Shown here: piece by piece, positions 18,965 to 28,442 of the stretch
Numbering within the stretch: position 1 is the stretch's first letter
How the letters are laid out: every line of letters begins with the position of its first letter
DNA from: Slackia piriformis YIT 12062
GTDB lineage: Bacteria > Actinomycetota > Coriobacteriia > Coriobacteriales > Eggerthellaceae
DNA: 64,000 bases
NCBI RefSeq assembly: GCF_000296445.1
Contig: NZ_JH815198.1
Location: 1,117,114 to 1,181,113 of the forward strand
Direction of reading: 5' to 3'
Position numbers and translations under genes: made by a program
The notes under the pieces: generated by a model
Database searches by the model: none
Told to the model about the DNA's origin: nothing
The model's input: only the letters and a program-made list of their open reading frames with translations

Positions 18965-21601
18965 CTAGTGCGCCTGCGCCCAGTTCATGCCGCTTTGCAC
19001 GTCCACCAAAAGCGGCACCTTCAGCTCGACCACGCCGCTCATAACCTCCTCCACCATGGAAGAAAGCGCTTCGAGCTCTTCGCGCGGCACGCTGAAGTCC
19101 AATTCGTCGTGCACCTGCAGCATGAGCTGCGCCGAAAAGCCGTCTGCCGCCAAGCGGCGCGCCACCTCGTTCATGGCAAGCTTGATGATGTCGGCCGCGC
19201 TTCCCTGCATGGGGTGGTTCATGGCCGTGCGCTCGCCGAAGCCGCGCTGCGTGGCATTGCTCGCACGCAATTCGGGAATATGGCGCTTACGGCCGAACAT
19301 CGTGACGGCATAGCCCGTCTCCTTGGCGTTCGCCACCGTTTCGTCCAGATACTCGCGCACACGCGGATGCACCTCGAAGTAGCGGTCGATCATCTCCTGG
19401 GCCTCCTTGTAGCCTATCCCCAAAGAGCTCGCCAGGCCGAACGCCTGCTGCCCGTAGACAATGCCGAAGTTGACCGCCTTCGCCCGGCTTCTCAGCTCGG
19501 GCGTCACCTTCTCGACGGGAATGCCGAAAACGCGTGCAGCCGTAGCGGCGTGGAAATCGGCCCCGCCGCAGAACGAGTCGATCAGGCTCTCGTCTTCCGA
19601 AAGATGCGCAAGCAGGCGCAGCTCGATCTGCGAATAGTCCGCAGAGACGAAAACGTCGCCCTCGCGCAAAGGAACGAAGCATTCGCGAATGCGTCGTCCG
19701 AATTCAGTACGAACGGGAATGTTTTGCAGGTTCGGATTGCTTGAGGAAAGACGCCCCGTCGTGGTGACGGTCTGGTTGAAGCTCGTATGCACGCGTCCGT
19801 CGCCGGCCCGCATGTTCGGCAATGCGTCGATATAGGTCGACTGCATCTTCGCAAGCTCGCGATAGCGCAGCACCTTCGATACGATGGGATGCTTGTCCTC
19901 GAGGCCTTTCAAGGTCTTCGCATCGGTCGAATATCCGCGCTGGTTCTTCTTGCCGACAGGCAGCCCCAAGACCTCGAACAGGATATGGCCCAGCTGCTTG
20001 GGAGAATCCAGATTGAACTCCTCCCCCGCCAAGGAGATAACCTCGGCCTTGACGTCGGCTATCTCGGCGCTGGTTTCGGCGCCCATGGAAGCAAGCGCGC
20101 CCGTATCGAGCATTGCGCCCACGCGCTCCATGCCGACAAGCGTGCCCACCAACGGCAGGTCGATCTTGGTATAGCAGGATATGCTTTCGTCTTTTTCGAG
20201 CGCGGCGCGCAGCGATTCGCTCAGGCGACGCCCGATGAACGCGTGCGCAGCAGCGCGCGCCTCCTCGCTTTGAGGCTCGGGAAGAACGGCCCCCAGATAT
20301 ACGTCGCACAACGGCTCGTATTCGTACTTGCTCACGTTGGAGTTGAGGAGATACGCAGCAAGGCCTATGTCGAAGAAACGGGCTTTCGCCACATCGGAAA
20401 GCTCCACGAACGCCTCCTCGGCGTTATCGGCGGGATACACATGCTGAAGCGCCTTTTTCGCGTCGATTGCGCAGAACGACCCTTCGCGCACGATGCGGGC
20501 GAAAGCACGCAGGCCCTCGTCTCCTTCGAAAACCAGAACGTCTTTATCGGTGCCGACGAAAAGGCTGGCCGAAGGCTCGAAGAGACTTTCTTGGGCGGGC
20601 ACGTAGAACTCCACGCCGACCATCACGCCGTCCTCGATCGCCTTCTCAAGCGCGCATGCGGCTTCCTCCCCGCGCAACGGATTAAGATCGGGAAGGTCGA
20701 GCTTCGAAGGGGCGGCCAGCTCGGCGTCTGCTCCTGCAAGCGCGAGAACCTTGGCGAGATGCGCGTTGAACCGAAGCGCATGAAACGCCTCGATGACGCT
20801 CTCCTCGTCGAAAGAGGGAAACGCGGCCCCTTCGATATCGAGCTCGAAATCAAGGTCGCGCACGATCGTCGCCACGCGGCGGCTCGTGAACGCGGCCTCC
20901 TTGTTTTCGGAGATGTTCTGGAGCTGCTTTCCCTTGAGCTTATCGAGGTTCTCATAGATTCCGTCTATGCTGCCGAAGTTCTGCAGCAGCTTCGCCGCGC
21001 CTTTATCTCCGATGCCGGGAACGCCGGGGATATTGTCGGAAGAATCGCCCTTCAAACCCAAAAAATCAGGGAACTGGGCAGGCGTCACCCCGTAGCGCTC
21101 TTCGACCTCAGCAGGACCGTACACCACCACGTCCGAAATACCCTTCTTCGTGGTGACCACCTTGGTCAGGTCGCTCACCAGCTGGTAAGCGTCTTTATCG
21201 CCGGTCACGAGATAGGTTTCATAGCCCAGGGCCTCATCGCGGGCGGCAACCGTACCGAGCACGTCGTCGCCTTCCCACCCCTTCACGCGCACCACGGGGA
21301 CATTCATGGATTCAAGCAGATTTTCCACAAGGGGAAACTGCGCCTTGAGCTCTTCGTCCATGGACGGGCGCGTCGCCTTGTACTGCTCGAGCGCCTCCAT
21401 GCGAAACGCCGGCCTGCCGGCGTCGAACGCGCAGACGATGGCGTCGGGAGCCATGGTCTCGTAGAGCTTTATGAACATGGACATGAAGCCGAACGCCGCG
21501 TTGGTGGGCGTTCCGTCGGGAGCGTTCATCGTGGGAGGCACGGCATGGTATGCCCTGTGCATAAGAGAATTTCCGTCTATCACAGCTATTTTCTTTGGCA
21601 T
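18965..21601 (-). CDS. polA: DNA polymerase I
   Basis: 878 residues. The N-terminal 5'-3' nuclease covers about 1-290 (IAVIDGNSLMHRAYHA, KGWEGDDVLGT, FLGLKGDSSDNIPGVPGIGD). The C-terminal polymerase covers about 480-878, with motif A DYSQIELRLLAH, motif B RSRAKAVNFGIVYG and motif C LQVHDELDFSVP. The central exonuclease-like region (about 300-470) lacks the DxE metal-binding motif: VGVEFYVPAQ stands where it is expected. Proofreading is therefore probably lost, as in many Gram-positive Pol I enzymes. It functions in Okazaki-fragment maturation and repair. The ribosome site GGGAG precedes the ATG. It is divergent from the LtaS-like gene. Confidence 0.96.
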   Translation of the reverse strand: MPKKIAVIDGNSLMHRAYHAVPPTMNAPDGTPTNAAFGFMSMFIKLYETMAPDAIVCAFDAGRPAFRMEALEQYKATRPSMDEELKAQFPLVENLLESMNVPVVRVKGWEGDDVLGTVAARDEALGYETYLVTGDKDAYQLVSDLTKVVTTKKGISDVVVYGPAEVEERYGVTPAQFPDFLGLKGDSSDNIPGVPGIGDKGAAKLLQNFGSIDGIYENLDKLKGKQLQNISENKEAAFTSRRVATIVRDLDFELDIEGAAFPSFDEESVIEAFHALRFNAHLAKVLALAGADAELAAPSKLDLPDLNPLRGEEAACALEKAIEDGVMVGVEFYVPAQESLFEPSASLFVGTDKDVLVFEGDEGLRAFARIVREGSFCAIDAKKALQHVYPADNAEEAFVELSDVAKARFFDIGLAAYLLNSNVSKYEYEPLCDVYLGAVLPEPQSEEARAAAHAFIGRRLSESLRAALEKDESISCYTKIDLPLVGTLVGMERVGAMLDTGALASMGAETSAEIADVKAEVISLAGEEFNLDSPKQLGHILFEVLGLPVGKKNQRGYSTDAKTLKGLEDKHPIVSKVLRYRELAKMQSTYIDALPNMRAGDGRVHTSFNQTVTTTGRLSSSNPNLQNIPVRTEFGRRIRECFVPLREGDVFVSADYSQIELRLLAHLSEDESLIDSFCGGADFHAATAARVFGIPVEKVTPELRSRAKAVNFGIVYGQQAFGLASSLGIGYKEAQEMIDRYFEVHPRVREYLDETVANAKETGYAVTMFGRKRHIPELRASNATQRGFGERTAMNHPMQGSAADIIKLAMNEVARRLAADGFSAQLMLQVHDELDFSVPREELEALSSMVEEVMSGVVELKVPLLVDVQSGMNWAQAH

Positions 21602-21713
21602 AATACTCCCTTTACCCTCAAGCCCTCACCGCCATGCAGGCATGCTGCAGCAATCACGCGCTGCGGCAGACGCACGCCGCGGCGGTCGGTTCAGTATAGC
21701 AAGGACGGTTTTC

Positions 21714-23609
21714 ATGTTTTCGATTCAGGCATCTTTGCCGCTGATCGTTTTCAGCGCGGCACTCCTTTGCTGCCTCGTCTTCTCCATCATACGGCGCAAG
21801 GCTCTCTCCGCCCGCCTCGAAAAGAAGCTTTCCCACGCGAAACCCATAGCGGCCGCCCTCTGCATACCCGCGGGCTTCCTTCTCATGGAAATTCCCTACA
21901 ACCCGTCTTTAGGCAGTATGGGGGCGAAGTTCGTCTTCCTCGGCCTCTGCGTCACAGGGGTCCTCTTCGCCATCGTGTATTTCCTCGGGCAGCGCAGCAA
22001 AACAGCCATGATTGCGTTTCTTCTCGCATGCTTCGCCTCCGGCGTGGCGAACTACTTCGTATCTTCTTTCAAGGGACAGCCCGTATTGCCCTCCGACATC
22101 ATGGCGCTCAAGACGGCGGCGGCAGTCAGCGGCGGTTACACGTATGCGATCGGGAATTCCGTGCTAGCGGCCTTCTGCCTGCTTGTCGCGATGGTCGCAT
22201 TCATCGTGATCTTGCCCAAGAGCAAACGCACGCCGCGCACCGTGGCTGCACATGCAGCGTTGGGGCTTGCTGCGCTTGCCGCGTTCTGCGTCTGGTTCAA
22301 CGCCGCCGATATAGAAAAGGATTACGGATGCACCGTAGACGTGTGGAGCAGCCTGGATTCCTATCAGCAGCACGGGTCTCTTCTGTGCTTCCTCGAACGA
22401 AGCCAGCTCCTCACTCCCCATGCGCCCGAAGGGTACACGCCCGAAGAAGCGGCCCGCATACGCTCAGAGAAAGCAGCGGCAGCGCTTGCCGCCGAAACCG
22501 TCGACGAAGGGCAGGCAACCGCGCCCGATGTCAAGCCCGCCATCGTGGTGATCATGAACGAGACGTTCTCCGACCTCTCGCGCTACCCCAATGTTGCGCA
22601 ATCCTATGCAGGTCCCTCTTACTTCAACTCCATCGACGACGCAATCGCCAAAGGCGACTGCTATGTTTCTGCCATGGGCGGCGGAACGTGCAACAGCGAG
22701 TTCGAATACCTCACCGGCTCGAGCATGGGGCTTTTGGGCGCAGGCGTGTACCCTTACATGCTCTACGACCTCAAAGGCGCAGACAATATGGCTCGCTACC
22801 TGTCCTCCCTCGGCTACAAAACAAGCGCCATCCATCCCGCCGAAAGCGAGAACTGGCGCCGCGACCGCGTGTACAAGCAGCTTGGGTTCGACGAATTCCA
22901 CAGCATCGAAAGCTTCACGGACGCCGAGATGTTTCGCGGCATGGTATCGGACGCGTCCACCTACGACCTCGTCTTGGAACTCCTCGCGCAAGACGAAGGC
23001 CCCCAGTTCATCTTCGACGTGACCATCGCAAGCCACGGCGGATACGATACGGGCACCGTACCCGAGGAAGAGATGGCACACGTGCCCCTTGATGGCGAAG
23101 AAAGCGTCGAACTCAACGAATACATTAGCTGCATCGAGCGTTCAGACACCGAGCTCAAAGACTTCATGGACGAGCTGCGCCTGCTCGATCGCCCCGTCGT
23201 GCTGTGCTTTTTCGGGGACCATCAGCCCGGTTTCGTGGAGTGGCTTTCGGGCGAGGCTTTCGAAGAGGACCAGATGCCCGAAATCGAGCTGGTTCAGAAC
23301 CGCTACGTGACGCCTTACATGGTCTGGACGAACGACGCACAGCTGCGCAGAAAGGTCGGCGCGCCCACCGCGGAGCCGACAAGCCTCAACTACCTCGGGG
23401 CAACCACGCTCAAAGCTGCCGGGCTGCCGCTTGACGAGTATTTCGCCTTCCTCTCGGCCACGAAAAGCGAGGTACCCCTGATCAACCTCAACGGCTACCA
23501 GGACGCATCGGGCGAATGGCACTACCATGGAGCCGACAGCGAATCGAGCGCGGCCTACGCCCAGCTTGCCATGGTCGAACACAACAACCTCTTTGAGAAA
23601 GACAGCTAG
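21714..23609 (+). CDS. LtaS-like membrane sulfatase (lipoteichoic-acid synthase family)
   Basis: About 631 residues. Roughly five membrane spans lie in the first 200 residues (LIVFSAALLCCLVFSII, FVFLGLCVTGVLFAIVYFLG, MIAFLLACFASGVANYFV, AFCLLVAMVAFIVIL and one more). An extracellular sulfatase-fold domain begins near PAIVVIMNETFSDLSRYPN. The nucleophile Thr325 in MGGGTCNSEFEYLTG, IHPAESENWRRD and CFFGDHQPGF, with metal ligands, match the LtaS/phosphoglycerol transferase family. It probably transfers glycerol-phosphate units to a surface glycolipid or polymer. The start at 21714 follows AAGGACGG; an upstream extension would overlap polA. Confidence 0.82.
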   Translation: MFSIQASLPLIVFSAALLCCLVFSIIRRKALSARLEKKLSHAKPIAAALCIPAGFLLMEIPYNPSLGSMGAKFVFLGLCVTGVLFAIVYFLGQRSKTAMIAFLLACFASGVANYFVSSFKGQPVLPSDIMALKTAAAVSGGYTYAIGNSVLAAFCLLVAMVAFIVILPKSKRTPRTVAAHAALGLAALAAFCVWFNAADIEKDYGCTVDVWSSLDSYQQHGSLLCFLERSQLLTPHAPEGYTPEEAARIRSEKAAAALAAETVDEGQATAPDVKPAIVVIMNETFSDLSRYPNVAQSYAGPSYFNSIDDAIAKGDCYVSAMGGGTCNSEFEYLTGSSMGLLGAGVYPYMLYDLKGADNMARYLSSLGYKTSAIHPAESENWRRDRVYKQLGFDEFHSIESFTDAEMFRGMVSDASTYDLVLELLAQDEGPQFIFDVTIASHGGYDTGTVPEEEMAHVPLDGEESVELNEYISCIERSDTELKDFMDELRLLDRPVVLCFFGDHQPGFVEWLSGEAFEEDQMPEIELVQNRYVTPYMVWTNDAQLRRKVGAPTAEPTSLNYLGATTLKAAGLPLDEYFAFLSATKSEVPLINLNGYQDASGEWHYHGADSESSAAYAQLAMVEHNNLFEKDS

Positions 23610-23698
23610 ACCGTTTGGTTTTGATGGATTTCGCTTCGTTTCTTGCATATGGCGAACTTTACGATACAATAATCAGGCTTCGGCATCTTGTCCGAAAC

Positions 23699-23773
23699 GG
23701 GCCTGTAGCTCAACGGTGGAGCAGGGGACTCATAATCCTTTGGTTCTCGGTTCGAATCCGGGCGGGCCCACCA
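23699..23773 (+). tRNA. tRNA with CAT anticodon (Met or lysidine-type Ile)
   Basis: A 75-base cloverleaf: acceptor GGGCCTG pairs with CGGGCCC, anticodon loop CTCATAA, T-arm CTCGGTTCGAATCCGGG, encoded CCA. The D-loop is short (seven bases). A CAT anticodon can mean elongator Met or the Ile tRNA modified by TilS; the acceptor does not settle it. The initiator is unlikely because its usual 1-72 mismatch and GGG anticodon stem are absent. Confidence 0.9.
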
Positions 23774-23783
23774 CCGAAACATC

Positions 23784-23823
23784 GGCCATCGCGCTCAGTC
23801 GGCGCGGTGGCTTTTTCTTTTTC
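23784..23823 (+). terminator. Terminator after the CAT tRNA
   Basis: Stem GCCATCGCGC...GCGCGGTGGC followed by TTTTTCTTTTT, eleven bases after the tRNA end. Confidence 0.85.
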
Positions 23824-24129
23824 CGGGACACCACTTCCCCAAGGCGCCTGACCGCAAGATAACCCGTTTTTCATTCCTTCCGAACGTTCGTCCATTCCAA
23901 TTTTGACAAGAACGTTCTTCCCTGTGCGCCAAAATGGAATAGCGGTATAAAGGCGAGAGCCTATCTTGAAGCGGGCGCTTGATCCGGACCGATGCTTCAC
24001 TTCTTGTATGAACGCGCCTTCAATCTGCCCCACACGAGATCAGGCCCGCCTCTTTTGAGCACGGGCCTGATTCGATATACGGGATTTATCGCTTCCCAAA
24101 AGCGAAAGGAGCGCTGCTGCGCCGAAGCG
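23824..24129. other. Gene-free stretch downstream of rpoD, with a hairpin
   Basis: No gene is supportable. A ten-base-pair hairpin (ATCAGGCCCG / CGGGCCTGAT, 24039-24072) lies about 60 bases past the rpoD stop. It has no T-run in either direction, so it is at best a weak or factor-assisted end for the rpoD operon. Confidence 0.45.
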
Positions 24130-25308
24130 CTAGTCTTCCAGATAGTCCTTCAGCTTGGAAGAGCGGCTAGGGTGACGCAGCTTGGCAAGGGTTTTGCTTT
24201 CGATCTGACGAATACGCTCGCGCGTAACGCCGAACTGTCGGCCGACTTCCTCGAGCGTGTGAGGATGGCCGTCTTCGAGCCCGAAGCGCAGGCTGATGAC
24301 CTTGCGCTCACGCTCTGCAAGACCGTCGAGCACCTTGCTCAATTGCTCCTGCAGCATGGAGAAGCTTGCAGCGTCAGGCGGCACGATGGCGGCGTCGTCT
24401 TCGATGAAGTCGCCGAGCTGGCTGTCTTCCTCTTCGCCGATCGGGGTTTCCAAAGAGACAGGCTCCTGGCTGATCTTCTGAATTTCGCGCACACGCTCCG
24501 CGGTGAGCCCCATCTTCTCCCCGATTTCCTCCGGAGAAGGATCGCGGCCGAGCTCCTGAAGCAGCTGGCGCTGGATGCGCACGAGCTTGTTGATCGTTTC
24601 GACCATATGCACCGGAATGCGAATCGTACGGGACTGGTCGGCAATAGCGCGCGTGATGGCCTGGCGAATCCACCACGTTGCATAGGTGGAGAACTTGAAG
24701 CCCTTGGTGTAGTCGAATTTCTCGACCGCGCGAATCAGGCCGAGATTGCCCTCCTGAATAAGGTCGAGGAACAGCATGCCGCGGCCGACGTAGCGCTTCG
24801 CGATGGAGACGACCAGACGCAGGTTTGCCTCGATAAGCTGCTGCTTCGCGTCGATACCGACCTGCTCGACGCGGGTCAGACGACGGCGCTCGCGACGCTC
24901 GAGCTCGATACCTTCCTCTTCCGCCTTTTCAAGCTCTGCCGTCGCAGCAACGCCGGCCTCGATCTTCATGGCAAGGTCGATCTCTTCGGCAGCGGTCAAC
25001 AGCGGCACTTTGCCGATCTCTTTGAGATACATACGCACGGGATCGCCCGTCAGCATGGTGACAGACGTGTCTGCCGAGCGACGACGAACCTTCGAGGAGC
25101 GCGTGGTTACCTTCGGGAGATTCACCTCCGCATCCTCGGCGGCCTTGAGCTCTTCCTCGGGAATACCCTCAAGCAGGTCTTCGTCAGAAAGCGAGGCGTC
25201 TATCTTTTCATCTTCGAGGGACATGTCAGCGCCCGCAAGGGAGGCCTCGTCCACCGCGGTTTTATTCTTTTTGGAATCTTCAGTTGTTTTAGCTTTGGCA
25301 GCAGACAC
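24130..25308 (-). CDS. rpoD: Primary RNA polymerase sigma factor
   Basis: About 392 residues. Region 1.2 [17 protein letters not shown], region 2 [19 protein letters not shown] and [18 protein letters not shown], region 3 from [12 protein letters not shown], and region 4.2 [20 protein letters not shown] mark the housekeeping sigma. The N-terminal about 90 residues are lysine/glutamate rich, and the long non-conserved insert of proteobacterial sigma-70 is absent. The start is GTG at 25308 ([10 protein letters not shown]), supported by AAAGGATAGC; a start further up gives an unlikely hydrophobic tail. It is the last gene of the rimP-to-rpoD run, directly after dnaG as in many bacteria. Confidence 0.96.
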   Translation of the reverse strand: MSAAKAKTTEDSKKNKTAVDEASLAGADMSLEDEKIDASLSDEDLLEGIPEEELKAAEDAEVNLPKVTTRSSKVRRRSADTSVTMLTGDPVRMYLKEIGKVPLLTAAEEIDLAMKIEAGVAATAELEKAEEEGIELERRERRRLTRVEQVGIDAKQQLIEANLRLVVSIAKRYVGRGMLFLDLIQEGNLGLIRAVEKFDYTKGFKFSTYATWWIRQAITRAIADQSRTIRIPVHMVETINKLVRIQRQLLQELGRDPSPEEIGEKMGLTAERVREIQKISQEPVSLETPIGEEEDSQLGDFIEDDAAIVPPDAASFSMLQEQLSKVLDGLAERERKVISLRFGLEDGHPHTLEEVGRQFGVTRERIRQIESKTLAKLRHPSRSSKLKDYLED

Positions 25309-25525
25309 AGATGCTATCCTTTCGCCGCAGAAAATGGGCATAATAGCCCCAAAGATACATCTTATTAATATAGCATACTTTCGCATGCTATCGTCGTTCT
25401 ATTTCTCACGAAACCGCAGGCCGGCCGAAAGCTGCGAAGGCGAGCCCGCAAGCCGGCCAAAAGCCCCAGCATGAAACCCAAACCAGCAGGAACCCCGGGT
25501 GCAAGCCCGCAACGAGGCGAACGCC

Positions 25526-27400
25526 CTACTCGACCCCGAGAGGACGATGCGCACTGCGCAGGGCAACCAGTTCCTTTTGCAACGCAACTACCGCCTCGTA
25601 GGCCATGGCGTATTCCTCCTCCGTCATGTTTCCGGGATGCTTCAGCTGGACATTGAGCGCCACCACGGAATCTTCCATATCACGCAAGGCCAGCTCTTCG
25701 GCCAGAAATTGGGCAAGACGCACCGGGTCTACCTCGTCGTACAAAGATGCCGAGGTCAGAACGGAAGCGGACCCCGGAAGCATCGACTCCACCCCGCGCA
25801 CGACCTCGCTCGCATCCGCGCATTCCGGATGTTCGGCGTAAAACGCAAGCAGCGCCTGCGCAATGACCCCGTAAGACTCCTGGTGCCAGGCGGTTTGCGC
25901 GAGTATCTCCGCATAGCCCAAGCCCACCGCGATGTTTTGGGCGCACAGCACCAAAAACTCTCTCTCTATCCGCAGCCGTTCCCGCTCGCGCGGTGGAAGG
26001 TCGTGCATCGCCTGGCGATGCTCGGCAGCGGGACTTGCGGGGCTGCCTTGCGGCTCGGTGGATGATTCGTAGACCCGCGGCGCGCGAACACCCGCCAGCT
26101 TTTCTGTCACCATGGAAAGCTCGAAATGCAAGCGGTCCGCAATATAACCCGCGTATTCTTGCGCCAGAACCGAATGCTTGATAGGCGCAAGAAGCTCCAA
26201 GGCATCGGATAGCGCGCGGCTTTTCTGGCCGAAATCGTCCAGATTGTAGCGCTGGAACTTTCGATCGATGGCGTAGCGCATAAGCGGCACCGCCTGCCCG
26301 AGAAGCTCCTCCAACGCTTCTCCCCCATATTTCTGAACGAAGTCCGCAGGGTCCAGGTTGTCGGGCAGCGTCACGGCGCACAGGTCGATCTTCGAACGCC
26401 CAGCCTCGGGAAGCATGCTTTCGTCGACGAAACGGGCGGCGCGGTCCGCCGCGCGCTGACCAGCTTCGTCGCCGTCGAACAGATACACAATACGATGCTT
26501 GGCATGGCGCGATATGGTGCGGATATGCTGCACGGTAAGCGCCGTTCCAAGCGTTGCGACCGCGTTTTTCACACCCGCCCCATGAAGCACGATCACATCC
26601 GTATAACCCTCGACGATAATCGCCACACCGGTGCTCGCCATGGCAGCCTTTGCCTTGTCAAGCCCGAAAAGCACCTCGGATTTATGAAAGACGGGCGTCT
26701 CCTGCGAATTGAGGTACTTCGGCTCGCCCTTGCCGATCACGCGTCCGCCGAACGCGATAGTATTGCCCTCGACATCGCGAATGGGAAACATGATGCGGTT
26801 GAAGAAGCGATCCTGCAGACGGCCGTCCCGCTTCGACGGCATGGCGACATTGGCCTCCACCATGTCTTTGGGCTTGAAGCCCTTCGAGGAAAGATGGCGG
26901 ACGAGCGCCTGGTTGCCCGGAGCGAAGCCGAGGTTCCATTCGTTGGGCACCGGCCCGCCCAGATCGCGGGAAGAAAGATAGGCACGCGCCGCATCGGCCT
27001 GGGAGCCGCGGGCGCGCATAAGCTGCGTATGGTAGAACGAGGCAGTCTCTTCGCAGACCTCCTTCAGCCGAGCTTTTTGTCCGCGCGCCATGGCCGCGCC
27101 CGGCTCCTCGGTAAGCTGGATCCCAGCTTGTTTAGCCAGTTCGCGCACAGCGTCCACAAAGCCCAAATCGTCCATTTTCATGACGAAGCTGAACACGTCT
27201 CCGCCCTCGCCGCAGCCGAAGCAGTGCCACAACTGCGTGGCGGGATCGATCTTAAACGACGGAGATTTCTCGTTGTGAAACGGGCAGCAGCCCCAGAAAT
27301 CGCGACCGCGCTGGCGAAGAACGACGCGCTGTCCCGCCACCGAGACAAGGTCGCTCGCCTCGCGCACGCGCCTTATGTCGTCTTCCGACAAACCCGGCAT
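25526..27400 (-). CDS. dnaG: DNA primase
   Basis: 624 residues. The N-terminal zinc-binding domain reads WGCCPFHNEKSPSF and LWHCFGCGEGGDVFSF. The RNA-polymerase core with TOPRIM motifs follows (FGGRVIGKGEPKYLNSQETP, AIIVEGYTDVIVLH, VYLFDGDEAGQRA). The C-terminal helicase-interaction region runs from about residue 450. It lays RNA primers at replication forks. It lies upstream of rpoD, reproducing the macromolecular-synthesis arrangement; the 200-base gap between them may hold an internal promoter. Confidence 0.96.
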   Translation of the reverse strand: MPGLSEDDIRRVREASDLVSVAGQRVVLRQRGRDFWGCCPFHNEKSPSFKIDPATQLWHCFGCGEGGDVFSFVMKMDDLGFVDAVRELAKQAGIQLTEEPGAAMARGQKARLKEVCEETASFYHTQLMRARGSQADAARAYLSSRDLGGPVPNEWNLGFAPGNQALVRHLSSKGFKPKDMVEANVAMPSKRDGRLQDRFFNRIMFPIRDVEGNTIAFGGRVIGKGEPKYLNSQETPVFHKSEVLFGLDKAKAAMASTGVAIIVEGYTDVIVLHGAGVKNAVATLGTALTVQHIRTISRHAKHRIVYLFDGDEAGQRAADRAARFVDESMLPEAGRSKIDLCAVTLPDNLDPADFVQKYGGEALEELLGQAVPLMRYAIDRKFQRYNLDDFGQKSRALSDALELLAPIKHSVLAQEYAGYIADRLHFELSMVTEKLAGVRAPRVYESSTEPQGSPASPAAEHRQAMHDLPPRERERLRIEREFLVLCAQNIAVGLGYAEILAQTAWHQESYGVIAQALLAFYAEHPECADASEVVRGVESMLPGSASVLTSASLYDEVDPVRLAQFLAEELALRDMEDSVVALNVQLKHPGNMTEEEYAMAYEAVVALQKELVALRSAHRPLGVE

Positions 27401-27506
27401 GAAGCCGCCATCCTTTCATATGTCGTAATTCCGAACGCCGAAGCGCATCGCGCCCGCATGCGACGTTTTTCAATCCGATGTCTCACAGCGAGAGCGCACC
27501 TAATAC

Positions 27507-28442
27507 CTAGCACGTCTCCTCGCGCAGATTCTCGCGAACCCAGGAGATATTGTCCATCACCGTTGCGATCAGCGCATCGAGCGAATCGAATTTCATCATA
27601 GGGCGAAGAAAATGCACCGGTTCGACCTCGATGACGTCACCGTAAATCTCTCCTGAAAAATCGAGAATATGAACCTCGCATGTAGCCGTAGCGTCGGCGA
27701 ACGTGGGAGCAACCCCCATGCTCATGGCTGCTTTGTAACGCACCCCATCGACCGTGGCCCAAGCAGCGTACACGCCTTCTCCGAGCGTCTGCATCATGCC
27801 AGGAAGCTCGATGTTCGCCGTGGAAAAGCCCATGTCGGTGCCTTCGCCGCGGCCCTTTGTGACCGTACCCTCAAAAGAGTATGGATGCCCCAGCAAGGCA
27901 AGCGCCTCCTCGCATTTCCCGTCGGCGAGAAGAAGACGGATGCGCGTCGCGGTGATGGGCTTTCCATCGGCGCTCTTCAGGTCGTGCGCGCAAATCTTCG
28001 CCCCGCGCTTATCGGCCCACGCGCGCAGATCGCCGACGCCGCCCGCTGCGCGGGCGCCGAAATGAAAATCGCACCCCACGTGAAGCGCGTACGGAACCGA
28101 ATCGGCGAACGTCGTCTTGAGAAAGCCCTCCGGGGATTGCGCGGAGAACTCGGGGGTAAACGGCAGCACTACCACGGCGTCAACGCCGGTCTGGGAAAGC
28201 GCGGCTATACGGCGCTCGTTGGTCATGAGCTTCTTCAGACGGTCGGCATGGAAGCGCTCATCGGGATCGATGTCGAACGTGAGCGCGACCGAAATACCGC
28301 CGTTTTCAGCCGCAGTCTGCTTCGCCTGATTGATAAGGAAGCAATGCCCCTTGTGCACGCCGTCAAACACGCCGAAAGCGCACGATGCGCCCGCCAACAT
28401 GCCATAGTCGAACGAGGAATCTACGTTAAAAACCTTTGCCAC
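27507..28442 (-). CDS. ribF: Bifunctional riboflavin kinase / FAD synthetase
   Basis: 311 residues. The N-terminal FMN adenylyltransferase half starts at FGVFDGVHKGHCFLINQAK. The C-terminal riboflavin-kinase half has the GxxxG-type TDMGFSTANIELP loop and GEGVYAAW. It makes FMN and FAD, in demand here given the many flavoenzymes in the window. The start overlaps the end of truB by 17 bases, indicating coupled translation; truB-ribF adjacency is widely conserved. Confidence 0.94.
   Translation of the reverse strand: MAKVFNVDSSFDYGMLAGASCAFGVFDGVHKGHCFLINQAKQTAAENGGISVALTFDIDPDERFHADRLKKLMTNERRIAALSQTGVDAVVVLPFTPEFSAQSPEGFLKTTFADSVPYALHVGCDFHFGARAAGGVGDLRAWADKRGAKICAHDLKSADGKPITATRIRLLLADGKCEEALALLGHPYSFEGTVTKGRGEGTDMGFSTANIELPGMMQTLGEGVYAAWATVDGVRYKAAMSMGVAPTFADATATCEVHILDFSGEIYGDVIEVEPVHFLRPMMKFDSLDALIATVMDNISWVRENLREETC

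Noticed and set aside
19787-23092. A very long plus-strand frame opposite polA and crossing the LtaS-like gene
   Set aside because: It is low-complexity Arg/His/Ala-rich, contradicts two well-supported genes, and has no start signal.
24039-24072. Hairpin after rpoD as an intrinsic terminator
   Set aside because: The stem is strong but there is no T-run on the minus strand, so it was described only as a hairpin.
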